A stretch of DNA of 64,000 nucleotides, from the NCBI RefSeq assembly GCF_034932185.1, contig NZ_JAYGHW010000092.1:51500-115499 (forward strand). Reading direction: 5' to 3'. The notes beneath the pieces were generated by a model. It saw only the letters and a program-made list of their open reading frames with translations. It was not told the origin of the DNA and made no database searches. The position numbers and the translations under genes were made by a program. This DNA comes from Spirulina sp034932185 (GTDB taxonomy: Bacteria > Cyanobacteriota > Cyanobacteriia > Cyanobacteriales > Spirulinaceae). Below are positions 8,668 to 16,953 of the stretch, piece after piece. Within the stretch, counting starts at the first letter, position 1. Each line of letters begins with the position of its first letter.

Positions 8668-9537
8668 TTGCAGCACCCACAATCCAGAATCAATCAGAGA
8701 GTTTGTTGTATTGCAGGCACAGGTCATTCAGGTTCAACATTGCTGGGATTATTGTTAGGCAACCACTCCACCAGTTTCTTCTGTGGAGAAGGAAATAAAA
8801 GCCAATATATTGGTAAAGAAAATGCTCCTGCTCGCAAACGTTTTTGCAAATTTTGCGGCCCGGACTGTCCCATCTGGGGCCAACTTGTTCTCAACCCGGA
8901 GCAGGATCTTTATGAACAACTGGCTCAACGCATCTGGGAAAAGCAGCATCAAGAGAAAACCTTGATGATTGATTCCACCTCCGGAAGCTATTGGATTCGT
9001 CAGCAATGGCAACAACTAGAGCAAACAGCCGCCCAACCTTACCTAGTCTTTCTCCAACGTGATGGTCGCGGCGTGGTCAATTCCTATCGGAGGAAGTACC
9101 CACAGCGAGACTTTATCGAGATTATCCAAGATTGGCTAGACAATATCCATAAAGCTCAGACCTTATTTAATGAGTTTAATGGCCCAAAGATAATTATTCA
9201 CTACGAAGATTTAGCAGTAAATACCCATGGAGTATTAAAAAGCTTGTGTGAGTTTTTAGAGATTGCCTATGAGCCAGAAATGATCAACTTTGGTAACTCC
9301 GAGTATCATGTATTAGGGGGAAATAATGGAACCCAGTACTTGGTTGCCCAAAGTCAAGCCAATGCTCAAGATCGGTTTTTAGGTCGAATGTCTGACCCTA
9401 ATCGCCAATATTATCAAAGCCACAACGCCGAAATTGTTTTAGATGTACGTTGGCAAACGGAACTATCTGAGGAGCAAAAAGAAATCTTTGCAAACTTGGC
9501 TGGTGAAATCAATCAATCCTTTGAGTGGAACTCTTGA
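8668..9537 (+). CDS. Sulfotransferase family protein
   Basis: A 289-residue protein with the two PAPS-binding elements of sulfotransferases: the 5'-phosphosulfate loop GTGHSGST (17-24) and the 3'-phosphate motif RDGRGVVNSY (131-140). It should move a sulfate group from PAPS to an unknown acceptor. A cysteine cluster (C60xxC63xxxC67) follows the first motif and may bind a metal or form disulfides. The only plausible start is a TTG at 8668, since an in-frame stop lies just upstream and the P-loop comes soon after. It is separated from the next gene by 8 nt and probably co-transcribed. Base composition is more AT-rich than the flanking genes. Confidence 0.8.
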   Translation: MQHPQSRINQRVCCIAGTGHSGSTLLGLLLGNHSTSFFCGEGNKSQYIGKENAPARKRFCKFCGPDCPIWGQLVLNPEQDLYEQLAQRIWEKQHQEKTLMIDSTSGSYWIRQQWQQLEQTAAQPYLVFLQRDGRGVVNSYRRKYPQRDFIEIIQDWLDNIHKAQTLFNEFNGPKIIIHYEDLAVNTHGVLKSLCEFLEIAYEPEMINFGNSEYHVLGGNNGTQYLVAQSQANAQDRFLGRMSDPNRQYYQSHNAEIVLDVRWQTELSEEQKEIFANLAGEINQSFEWNS

Positions 9538-9545
9538 GTACGCAA

Positions 9546-11015
9546 ATGACTAAGAAAATTGATCTCGTTTTTCGGACGATTGGCGAGCGTACTAGTGATA
9601 TTGCTTTAGATTTAGCGATCCAACAAATTCAACCAAACCAGGTACATCTCATTGAAAATGTCCGCCCTTTTTCTGCGGCGGTACAGAAAATGCTAGAGAT
9701 TGAGTACAACTGTGATTTTGTGGTGTTCATGGATGCAGACTGCTTAATGATGGAAAATATGCAGTCTTTTCTCCAACGCAATGATTTTCCCTATGTAGAT
9801 TGCTATGTGCTAGATAAATTTCGCGGCCATATTCACCAAGGCGTTCATATTACGCGGGTGGATGTGGTGCGGTTGATGCAGAAGGTTAAACCGCCGGAAA
9901 ATGATGAAAAATACGTTCTCCGGCCAGAATCGCGGCTTCGCTCTATGGCCCTGTCGCGCATGAAAGCCAATAAGCATTTTAAAACGTTCCGCATTCTGCA
10001 TGATTATTTTCAATACTATGATCATGTTTATGCCAAAATGGCTCTACGGGAACTGCGGAGCCGCACCGAAGAAAATCGTCGGGAACTCGATGCCGCAGAG
10101 CAATATTGGGATCGACATATTGAAGATGTCGATTTTCAGATTGCTAAATTGGCGATCGCCCAAACCCGAGAAGCCATGCCCCAAGACTCCACCCCGGCGG
10201 AAATTGACGATTATATTGGCCGTCTGCCGGAAATTGCCACCCAGGCGATCGCCGCCTTAAATTTACCCCCACAGCCGGAAATTTGCCCTGGGGAAATTGA
10301 CCAACAGACGAAAAAAATCTGGTCTTGGCAACTAGTACAGGTGGGAGGGGGAACGATTGAACCTCCCGCAGAACCCCGCTCCCCTTACAAAGTTTTTGGG
10401 TTGGGTTTAAGTCGCACCGCCACCAAAAGCCTCACCAGTGCTCTCCATATTTTGGGCTTTAAGGTAATCCATTACCCCGAAGATGAAACGACGCTACGGG
10501 AATTAACAGAAGGTCATTGTCAGTTTTCACTGTTGGATCATTTTGATGGCATTACCGACATTACCGTTTCTGCCTTTTATCCCCAACTGGATCAACTCTT
10601 TCCCGGCAGTAAATTTATTTTAACGGTGCGGGATAAAGAAAGCTGGCTCACTTCCTTAGAAAAACACTGGTTTAATCGCCCCGCTTTTGATGAAAACAGC
10701 CAGATTGAAAAGGAAATTCATTTCCAAATTCGCCGTTTTTTACGCAGTGCGGTCTATGGCTCCTACGAGTTTAACCGTGAGCGGATGTCCTATGTCTATG
10801 ATCTGCATTATCAGAACACCTTGAATTATTTTGCAGATCGCCCGGAATCCTTGTTAGTGCTGAATATCGGTGCCAGCGAAGGCTGGGATCAACTCTGTCC
10901 GTTCTTAGGGCTAGATCCGTTAGATCAACCCTTCCCCTATATCAAAAAACAATCGATCTTAAAGTCTCTGCTCAACGCCGAAGCACAGATCATTGATGCA
11001 ACGGTATCGGTGTAA
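9546..11015 (+). CDS. Glycosyltransferase-like / sulfotransferase fusion
   Basis: A 489-residue two-domain protein. The N-terminal part (about 1-210) resembles a GT-A glycosyltransferase, with the acidic metal motif FMDADC (Asp63, Asp65). A linker of about 70 residues follows. The C-terminal part (about 280-489) has a sulfotransferase-type 5'-phosphosulfate loop, GLGLSRTATKS (285-295), and a 3'-phosphate motif around TVRDKESW (about 360). One polypeptide may therefore add and sulfate a sugar, or modify one carrier twice. The ATG at 9546 is preferred; a GTG at 9525 would overlap the preceding gene. The acceptor is unknown and the glycosyltransferase call is weaker than the sulfotransferase call. 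Confidence 0.72.
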   Translation: MTKKIDLVFRTIGERTSDIALDLAIQQIQPNQVHLIENVRPFSAAVQKMLEIEYNCDFVVFMDADCLMMENMQSFLQRNDFPYVDCYVLDKFRGHIHQGVHITRVDVVRLMQKVKPPENDEKYVLRPESRLRSMALSRMKANKHFKTFRILHDYFQYYDHVYAKMALRELRSRTEENRRELDAAEQYWDRHIEDVDFQIAKLAIAQTREAMPQDSTPAEIDDYIGRLPEIATQAIAALNLPPQPEICPGEIDQQTKKIWSWQLVQVGGGTIEPPAEPRSPYKVFGLGLSRTATKSLTSALHILGFKVIHYPEDETTLRELTEGHCQFSLLDHFDGITDITVSAFYPQLDQLFPGSKFILTVRDKESWLTSLEKHWFNRPAFDENSQIEKEIHFQIRRFLRSAVYGSYEFNRERMSYVYDLHYQNTLNYFADRPESLLVLNIGASEGWDQLCPFLGLDPLDQPFPYIKKQSILKSLLNAEAQIIDATVSV

Positions 11016-11109
11016 TGATCAATAATGAATCAAGGTTTTTAGCCAGGATGGTGTCATGGGTTAACTTGGATCGTCAAGATACTTAAGGGTGAATGCGTTT
11101 CGCATAGCT

Positions 11110-11137
11110 GTAGGGGCGAAGCATTTTTCGCTCCTAC
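11110..11137. repeat. GTAGGGGCGAA palindrome, copy
   Basis: An imperfect 28-bp palindrome, GTAGGGGCGAAGC facing TTTTTCGCTCCTAC. It lies between the fusion gene and the ABC exporter gene and belongs to the same dispersed family as the repeats at 5206, 13014 and 30223. Confidence 0.75.
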
Positions 11138-11187
11138 AAGCAAAGATCCCTTCATGATTAAGCTATTCCCTACTTTGAGGAAAAAGA

Positions 11188-12987
11188 GTGAAATTACGCT
11201 TTTTTGCAGTACTTTCCACCACGCCCCGACTACTCTGCTTGGTTTGGTCTGCTAGTCCAAAGTGGCTCGTGATTTCCTTATTAACGACCCTTAGCTCCTC
11301 TGTCTTGCCTGCCCTCCAGTTGTATGTGGGAAAATTAACCATTGATCGTATTTTAGCCACCATTGGAGAACCTTCTAGCTTGTGGTCAGGGGTGTTTATT
11401 TTAGTGGTGGCCACCTTGACCTTAACCCTAGTCACTGATAGTTTAAAAGAACTTTCCACCTATGGGGGGCAAGTATTGAGCGATCGCTTCACCCTCTATG
11501 CCAGTAATATCCTGCTCCGCCAAGCCACCCGTTTAGACTTAGCCCATTACGAAATTCCCAAATTTTACGACCTCCTCAGCCGTGCTCAACAAAGTGGCAG
11601 CACTTACCCAGTGCGAGCACTGGCCAGTTTCACCAGCTTTTTAGGGCAAAGCGTGAAGTTGATCACGCTGCTGGGCTTAATGATTAGCTTTAGCTCCCTG
11701 GCAACTTTACTGTTATTGCTCACATCCATTCCTGCTTTTTTGATTGGGGTAAAATTCTCAGGAAAACGCTTTAAAGTGCTTCGTAGACAAACCCAAAGCG
11801 GTCGGTTTGCTGATTATTTACAACGCATTTTAACCCATCAAGATTTTGCCAAAGAAATTCGCCTCTTTAATTTAACAGAACATCTCTTAAAACAATGGTA
11901 TAGCGTCAGGCTCAGGTTTAATCGCGAGGCGGAGGAGCTTTCTTCCCAGCAAGCTTGGGCGCGAATGGGATCTAATTTATTATCAAAAGTGGGGTTTTAT
12001 CTCACCTATAGTTGGATTGTTGTACAAACCTTACTTGATCAAATTACCATCGGCTCTCTAACAATGTATACGGGAGCGTTTCGTCAGGCTCAGGGGTCAA
12101 TGCAGGGAATGTTAGAAGATCTGGCGAGTTTGTATGAAGTTAATCTTTATGTGAGCCAATTTTTTGATTTTTTAGCTTTAGAACCCTATGTTAAAAATCC
12201 AGAAAATCCCCATTCTTTCCCAAAGCCGATCCAAAAAGGTTTGGTGTTTAACTCTGTGAGCTTTAGCTATCCAGGGACGAAAAAAACGAGTATTAAGAAC
12301 TTAAATTTGGTGGTTTATCCTGGGGAAAGTATTGCGTTAGTGGGGATTAATGGCGCGGGCAAAACAACGCTACTTAAGCTGTTAACACGCTTTTATGATG
12401 TTGATTCCGGGGCAATTACCATTGATGATATTCCTCTAGAGCAGTTGGATTTAAATGAACTGCGGCAAAATGTGGGGATTATTTTTCAAGATTTTGCCCG
12501 CTACCATTTAACTGTTGCGGATAATATCGGATTTGGCAATATTCAGGAACATCACAACCTGAAACTCATCCGTCAAGCGGGCATTGATGCGGGGGCCGAT
12601 GCGATGATTAGCCAGTTTGATCAGGGTTACGATACGATGCTGGGGAAAATTTTTCCCGGGGGGCGAGAATTATCGGGGGGGCAGTGGCAAAAAGTGGGGT
12701 TGGCACGGGCGTTTATGAGTGATGCCCAAATTCTGATTTTAGATGAACCGACGGCAGCTTTAGATGCGATCGCTGAATATGATCTCTTCCAACGCTTCCG
12801 CCAACTGGCCGCAGGCAAAATCACCTTTTTAGTCAGCCATCGCTTTTCAACGGTGCGCATGGCGGATCGCATTGTCGTGTTAGCGGGGGGGGAAATTCGC
12901 GAAATGGGCAATCATCACGAATTAATGGCCCAGGATGGCCTCTATGCCCAAATGTTTACGCTCCAATCCTCTAGCTACGAAATTTAA
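11188..12987 (+). CDS. ABC exporter, fused membrane and ATPase domains
   Basis: A 599-residue half-transporter. Residues about 1-320 form the six-helix membrane domain and about 345-590 the ATPase. The ATPase has Walker A GINGAGKTT (from residue 386), the Q-loop IIFQD, the signature LSGGQ, Walker B ILILDEPTAALD and the switch LVSHRFS, so it should be active as a homodimer. There is no peptidase domain. The start is a GTG at 11188 preceded by TTGAGGAAA. It follows the two sulfotransferase genes on the same strand, so export of a sulfated product is a reasonable guess. The substrate cannot be read from the sequence. Confidence 0.88.
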   Translation: MKLRFFAVLSTTPRLLCLVWSASPKWLVISLLTTLSSSVLPALQLYVGKLTIDRILATIGEPSSLWSGVFILVVATLTLTLVTDSLKELSTYGGQVLSDRFTLYASNILLRQATRLDLAHYEIPKFYDLLSRAQQSGSTYPVRALASFTSFLGQSVKLITLLGLMISFSSLATLLLLLTSIPAFLIGVKFSGKRFKVLRRQTQSGRFADYLQRILTHQDFAKEIRLFNLTEHLLKQWYSVRLRFNREAEELSSQQAWARMGSNLLSKVGFYLTYSWIVVQTLLDQITIGSLTMYTGAFRQAQGSMQGMLEDLASLYEVNLYVSQFFDFLALEPYVKNPENPHSFPKPIQKGLVFNSVSFSYPGTKKTSIKNLNLVVYPGESIALVGINGAGKTTLLKLLTRFYDVDSGAITIDDIPLEQLDLNELRQNVGIIFQDFARYHLTVADNIGFGNIQEHHNLKLIRQAGIDAGADAMISQFDQGYDTMLGKIFPGGRELSGGQWQKVGLARAFMSDAQILILDEPTAALDAIAEYDLFQRFRQLAAGKITFLVSHRFSTVRMADRIVVLAGGEIREMGNHHELMAQDGLYAQMFTLQSSSYEI

Positions 12988-13013
12988 GCCTATTCCATGC
13001 ATTCCCCCAAAAT

Positions 13014-13041
13014 GTAGGGGCGAAAAATTTTTCGCCCCCAC
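13014..13041. repeat. GTAGGGGCGAA palindrome, copy
   Basis: A near-perfect palindrome, GTAGGGGCGAAAAA facing TTTTTCGCCCCCAC, between the ABC exporter and the convergent terD gene. It could form a strong hairpin and end both transcripts. Confidence 0.8.
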
Positions 13042-13083
13042 GCCCATCAGGCATCCAGCAGGAAAAATCAAGGGATCACACGA

Positions 13084-13656
13084 TTAGCTAAAGCGATCCA
13101 GCATGGCCTGCAAGCCTCCGGCATAACCCTGGCCCACAGCATTCATCCGCCATTCCCCATCTTTACGGTAAATTTCCGCCATAATCATGGCGGTTTCCGT
13201 GGAGTAATCTTCCCCGAGGTCGTAGCGTAAAACTTCCTCCTTCGTTTCCACATTCACGAGCCGCACAAAGGCATTATGGACTTGACCAAAATTTTGCCCG
13301 CGCTGGGGAGCCTCATAGATCGTCACCGTAAACACCAGTTTATGAACATCTTCGGGGATCTTGCGCAGATCGAGAATCACCGCCTCATCATCACCCTCGC
13401 CCGCCCCGGTCAGGTTATCCCCCATGTGCTTGACGGATTGGTTGGGATCAGGACTGGTTAGGTTATTGTAAAAAATGAAATGGCGGTCAGAGGGAAGTTT
13501 TTCGTTGGCACCCAGGAGAAACACAGAAGCATCGAGGTCAAAGGGTTGACCATCGGTGGAGCGGGCATCCCAGCCCAAGCCGATAAAGGCGGCTTTGAGA
13601 CCTGGTGCAATTTTGTCAAGGGAAACTCGTTGTCCTTTTTGAAGAGAAACTGCCAT
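13084..13656 (-). CDS. terD: TerD family protein
   Basis: A 190-residue TerD-domain protein of the tellurite/stress-response family, whose members bind calcium in a beta-sandwich. Typical stretches are GLGWDARS near the N terminus, FDLDASVFLL, the acidic GAGEGDDEAVILDL, and LRYDLGEDYSTETAM near the C terminus. It covers one full TerD domain with no fusion. No other ter gene is nearby, so the role here is open. Its start codon is only 24 bp from that of a divergent lpxD-like gene, so the two promoters must overlap coding sequence or each other. Confidence 0.9.
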   Translation of the reverse strand: MAVSLQKGQRVSLDKIAPGLKAAFIGLGWDARSTDGQPFDLDASVFLLGANEKLPSDRHFIFYNNLTSPDPNQSVKHMGDNLTGAGEGDDEAVILDLRKIPEDVHKLVFTVTIYEAPQRGQNFGQVHNAFVRLVNVETKEEVLRYDLGEDYSTETAMIMAEIYRKDGEWRMNAVGQGYAGGLQAMLDRFS

Positions 13657-13680
13657 TGTGATTTGTCTCTAAACTATGCA

Positions 13681-14733
13681 ATGAATTTCAGTGAACTGAT
13701 CGAAGCCTTTGAGGCTAATTTAGTCCAAGAGCGCAGTCTGGCCCTTGACCCCAATTGTAACCCGCCTCTGACTGGCGTTGCCGCTGTTTATGACGCTGAA
13801 CCAGGAACGGTGAGCTATGTGGAGGGGGCAAAATACGCCCGCTACATTGCCACCACGGGGGCGAGTGCGTTGATTTTGCCCCCGGATTCCGCTATGCAGG
13901 AAGCAGCTACAGCGCGGGGGATTGCCTGGGTGACGACCCCAGAGCCGCGTTTGTTGTTTGCGATGGCGATCGCCCAATTCTACCAACCCTATCAACCGGC
14001 CCCCCAAATTCACCCCACAGCGGTGATTGATCCCACGGTGCAGTTAGGGGCGGGGGTGGCTATTGGCCCCCATGTGGTGATTGAGCGGGGGGTGAAGGTG
14101 GGCGATCGCGCCTGTATTTTTGCCAATACGGTGGTTTATCCCCATTGCCAGATCGGGGCGGGGACGGTGATCCATGCCAATTGCACCATTGAAGAGCGCA
14201 CGGTGATTGGGGAAGATTGCATTATCCACAGCGGCGTGGTGTTGGGGGGAGAAGGGTTTGCCTTTGTGCCTCGCCGGCCCCAAGGTTGGTACAAGATGCA
14301 CCAATCGGGCCATGTGGAATTGGGCGATCGCGTTGAAATTGGTTGCAATTCCACCGTGGATCGCCCCTCGGTGGGGGTGACGCGGTTGGGCAATGGGGTG
14401 AAGATTGATAACTTGGTACAGGTGGCCCACAACTGTACTTTGGAGGATCATGCGATGTTGATTGCCCAAGCGGGGCTTTCGGGTCAGGTGGAGGTGGGCC
14501 GTTGGGCGATTTTATCAGGTCAGGTGGGGGTGTCGAATCAGGTAAAAATCGGCGAGGGGGCGATCGCCGTAGCCCAAGCGGGGATTCACCGCGATGTGGC
14601 TCCGGGGGCGGTGGTATCAGGTTCCCCAGCGATTCCCCATGAGCTATTCCGCAAAATTGCCGTGATTTATAAAAAGCTCCCGGAGATGTATCAAACCCTC
14701 CGCAAGTTGCAGGCGGAGCAGGCTAAAGACTAA
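13681..14733 (+). CDS. lpxD: LpxD-like acyltransferase, paralogue A
   Basis: A 350-residue protein built like UDP-3-O-acylglucosamine N-acyltransferase of lipid A synthesis. It has an N-terminal UDP-sugar domain (about 1-100), a left-handed beta-helix of hexapeptide repeats (about 110-310) and a helical C terminus. The region corresponding to the catalytic histidine reads IDNLVQVAHNC. Compared with paralogue B it has changes around the helix core (STVDRPSVGVT in place of SAIDRATIGTT), so its acyl or sugar substrate may differ. The ATG at 13681 is chosen because longer in-frame starts would run into the divergent terD. It ends 7 bp from the end of paralogue B. Confidence 0.85.
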   Translation: MNFSELIEAFEANLVQERSLALDPNCNPPLTGVAAVYDAEPGTVSYVEGAKYARYIATTGASALILPPDSAMQEAATARGIAWVTTPEPRLLFAMAIAQFYQPYQPAPQIHPTAVIDPTVQLGAGVAIGPHVVIERGVKVGDRACIFANTVVYPHCQIGAGTVIHANCTIEERTVIGEDCIIHSGVVLGGEGFAFVPRRPQGWYKMHQSGHVELGDRVEIGCNSTVDRPSVGVTRLGNGVKIDNLVQVAHNCTLEDHAMLIAQAGLSGQVEVGRWAILSGQVGVSNQVKIGEGAIAVAQAGIHRDVAPGAVVSGSPAIPHELFRKIAVIYKKLPEMYQTLRKLQAEQAKD

Positions 14734-14740
14734 CGTAGGA

Positions 14741-15748
14741 TCACCCTCTTTCCAGGCGGCGCACCCGTTGGATCAAATCCGGGAGCAGCTTCAGGGCAGC
14801 GGAAACCCGGAGCCAAAGTTTATGATCAATGGCGGGATAGCCGCTGACTTGGGTATCGGGGGGGATGGAATGGTTAATCCCCGAACTCGCCCCCACTTGG
14901 ACGCGATCGCCGATCGTTAAATGCCCTGCGGCCCCCACCTGCCCCGCCAAAATCACATGATTGCCCACCGTCGTTGATCCCGCTAAACCCACCTGGCCAC
15001 AGAGGAGCGTATGATTGCCAATTTTGCAGCCATGGGCCACTTGCACTAGATTATCCACCTTTGTACCGGAGCCGATGGTGGTTGTGCCAATGGTGGCGCG
15101 ATCGATGGCACTGAGGGCTTGAATCTCCACATCATCGCCCAGGGTGACGGTTCCCGCTTGGGGAATTTTATAAAACGTGCCATCGGGCATCGGCACAAAG
15201 CCAAACCCATCGCCGCCAATCACCGCCCCATTTTGGACGATCACCCGCTCCCCCAAAATCACCCCTTCCCGGATCGCGGCATGGCTGTGGAGGATCGAAC
15301 CCGCCCCAATCACCGCATCGGCATAGATGGCGCAGTGGGGATGGATCACCACATTATCCCCAATACGAACGCGATCGCCCACCACTACATAGGCCCCAAT
15401 CGTCACATTTTCCCCCAACTCCACCCCCTCCCCTAAAATTGCCGTGGGATGAATGCCGGGTTTGGGCGGGGGGGGACTGTGAAACAGGGCGATCGCCTGT
15501 GCGAAGGCATAGTAAGGATGGGCCACCTCTAAACGGGGGATCGTTAGATCGGGGGTATCCAAACCCGGTGCGACCAAAATCGCCCCAGCACGACAATCAG
15601 CCAACTTGGCCAAATATTTGGGATTGGCCAGAAACGTAATCTGCTCCGGCGTGGCCTCCTCAATCGTCCCCACCCCGGTAATCTCTAACGCCAGATCCGG
15701 GGGATTGAGTTGGCCATTCAGTTGAGCGGCAAGGGTGGCAATCTCCAT
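14741..15748 (-). CDS. lpxD: LpxD acyltransferase, paralogue B
   Basis: A 335-residue UDP-3-O-(3-hydroxyacyl)glucosamine N-acyltransferase, third enzyme of lipid A synthesis in the cytoplasm. It has the N-terminal uridine-binding domain with ITFLANPKYLA, the hexapeptide beta-helix, the catalytic-histidine block VDNLVQVAHGC and the C-terminal helix VSAALKLLPDLIQRVRRLE. It matches the family consensus more closely than paralogue A and is probably the housekeeping enzyme. It begins four bases after the thrC stop codon, so the two are translationally linked. No lpxA, lpxB or lpxC is in the window. Confidence 0.92.
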   Translation of the reverse strand: MEIATLAAQLNGQLNPPDLALEITGVGTIEEATPEQITFLANPKYLAKLADCRAGAILVAPGLDTPDLTIPRLEVAHPYYAFAQAIALFHSPPPPKPGIHPTAILGEGVELGENVTIGAYVVVGDRVRIGDNVVIHPHCAIYADAVIGAGSILHSHAAIREGVILGERVIVQNGAVIGGDGFGFVPMPDGTFYKIPQAGTVTLGDDVEIQALSAIDRATIGTTTIGSGTKVDNLVQVAHGCKIGNHTLLCGQVGLAGSTTVGNHVILAGQVGAAGHLTIGDRVQVGASSGINHSIPPDTQVSGYPAIDHKLWLRVSAALKLLPDLIQRVRRLERG

Positions 15749-15752
15749 CGGT

Positions 15753-16862
15753 TTAAGCCATCCCCATCAGGTGGGCAACGGTTTCTAAATGGTTGGCAAC
15801 GCCGGTATGGGCTTGGTTGTCGCTATTGGCGATCGCACTATCGGGATCTTTCAAGCCATTCCCCGTTAACACACAAACCACCGTCGCCCCATCGGGAACC
15901 TGATCTTTGCATTTCAACAATCCCGCCACCGAGGCCGCGCTGGCCGGTTCACAAAAAATCCCCTCTTTCCCCGCTAAATGGCGATAGGCCGCCAAAATTT
16001 CCCCATCGCTCACCGCATTAAATTGCCCTTGGGAGGCTTCCCGGACGGCGATCGCCTTTTCCCAATTGGCCGGATTGCCAATGCGAATCGCCGTCGCCAC
16101 AGTTTGGGGATCACGGCAAAGTTCCCCCGTCACCAAGGGCGCAGACCCCGCCGCTTGAAACCCCATCATCTTCGGCAACCGCTGACTTTTGCCCTGCTCT
16201 TGATACTCACAAAACCCCATCCAATAGGCGGAAATATTCCCGGCATTGCCCATGGGAATACAGAGCCAATCGGGAGCATCCCCCAAGGCATCCACCACCT
16301 CAAAGGCTGCGGTTTTTTGCCCCTGGAGGCGGTAGGGGTTGAGGGAATTAACCAGTGTTACGGGATAATGATCCGCCAGTTGACGCACCAAGCTAAAGCA
16401 ATCATCGAAATTCCCCCGAATGGCAATCACCTCCGCCCCATAGAGCAATGCCTGAGCCAATTTGCCCAAGGCCACATAACCATCGGGGATTAACACATAG
16501 GCCTTCATTCCCCCCCGGCAGGCATAGGCCGCCGCCGCCGCTGAGGTGTTGCCGGTACTGGCACAGATGACGGCATGATCCCCCGCCTCCTTGGCCTTAG
16601 AAATCGCCATCGTCATCCCCCGGTCCTTAAAACTGCCCGTCGGGTTCAAACCGTCATACTTCACATAAACCTGTACCTTGCGCCCAATTTCCGCCGCCAC
16701 CGTGGGGACAGGAATGAGAGGCGTATTGCCCTCATGGAGTGTCACAATCGGTGTCGCCTCTGTCACCGGCAAAAACTGCCGATATTGGCGAATTAGGCCG
16801 GGCCAACCTTGATGTTGGGTAGCGGTCAAAGCAAAATCAGGAGCAAAAGGACTGAAAACCAC
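15753..16862 (-). CDS. thrC: Threonine synthase
   Basis: A 369-residue PLP enzyme that turns O-phosphohomoserine into threonine. The PLP lysine lies in NPTGSFKDRGM, the phosphate-binding loop is STGNTSAAAAAYA, and VCVLTGNGLKD is near the C terminus. Length matches the compact bacterial form, which lacks the long N-terminal domain of the E. coli type. The start is a GTG at 16862. It lies downstream of the RNA helicase gene, separated by that gene's terminator, and is tightly followed by lpxD. Confidence 0.95.
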   Translation of the reverse strand: MVFSPFAPDFALTATQHQGWPGLIRQYRQFLPVTEATPIVTLHEGNTPLIPVPTVAAEIGRKVQVYVKYDGLNPTGSFKDRGMTMAISKAKEAGDHAVICASTGNTSAAAAAYACRGGMKAYVLIPDGYVALGKLAQALLYGAEVIAIRGNFDDCFSLVRQLADHYPVTLVNSLNPYRLQGQKTAAFEVVDALGDAPDWLCIPMGNAGNISAYWMGFCEYQEQGKSQRLPKMMGFQAAGSAPLVTGELCRDPQTVATAIRIGNPANWEKAIAVREASQGQFNAVSDGEILAAYRHLAGKEGIFCEPASAASVAGLLKCKDQVPDGATVVCVLTGNGLKDPDSAIANSDNQAHTGVANHLETVAHLMGMA

Positions 16863-16898
16863 GGTGAGCCTCTCTCAGGGTGCAGAGCAACATCAAAA

Positions 16899-16929
16899 AA
16901 AAGATGGGACTGTTATTATCCCATCTTTT
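16899..16929 (-). terminator. Intrinsic terminator after the RNA helicase gene
   Basis: Perfect 11-bp arms, AAAAGATGGGA and TCCCATCTTTT, around a 9-base loop. On the minus strand the stem continues into a run of T, making a good Rho-independent terminator between the helicase gene and thrC. The A/T-flanked stem would work in both directions. Confidence 0.85.
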
Positions 16930-16953
16930 TATGTTCGCTAAAATACCGCGCTG

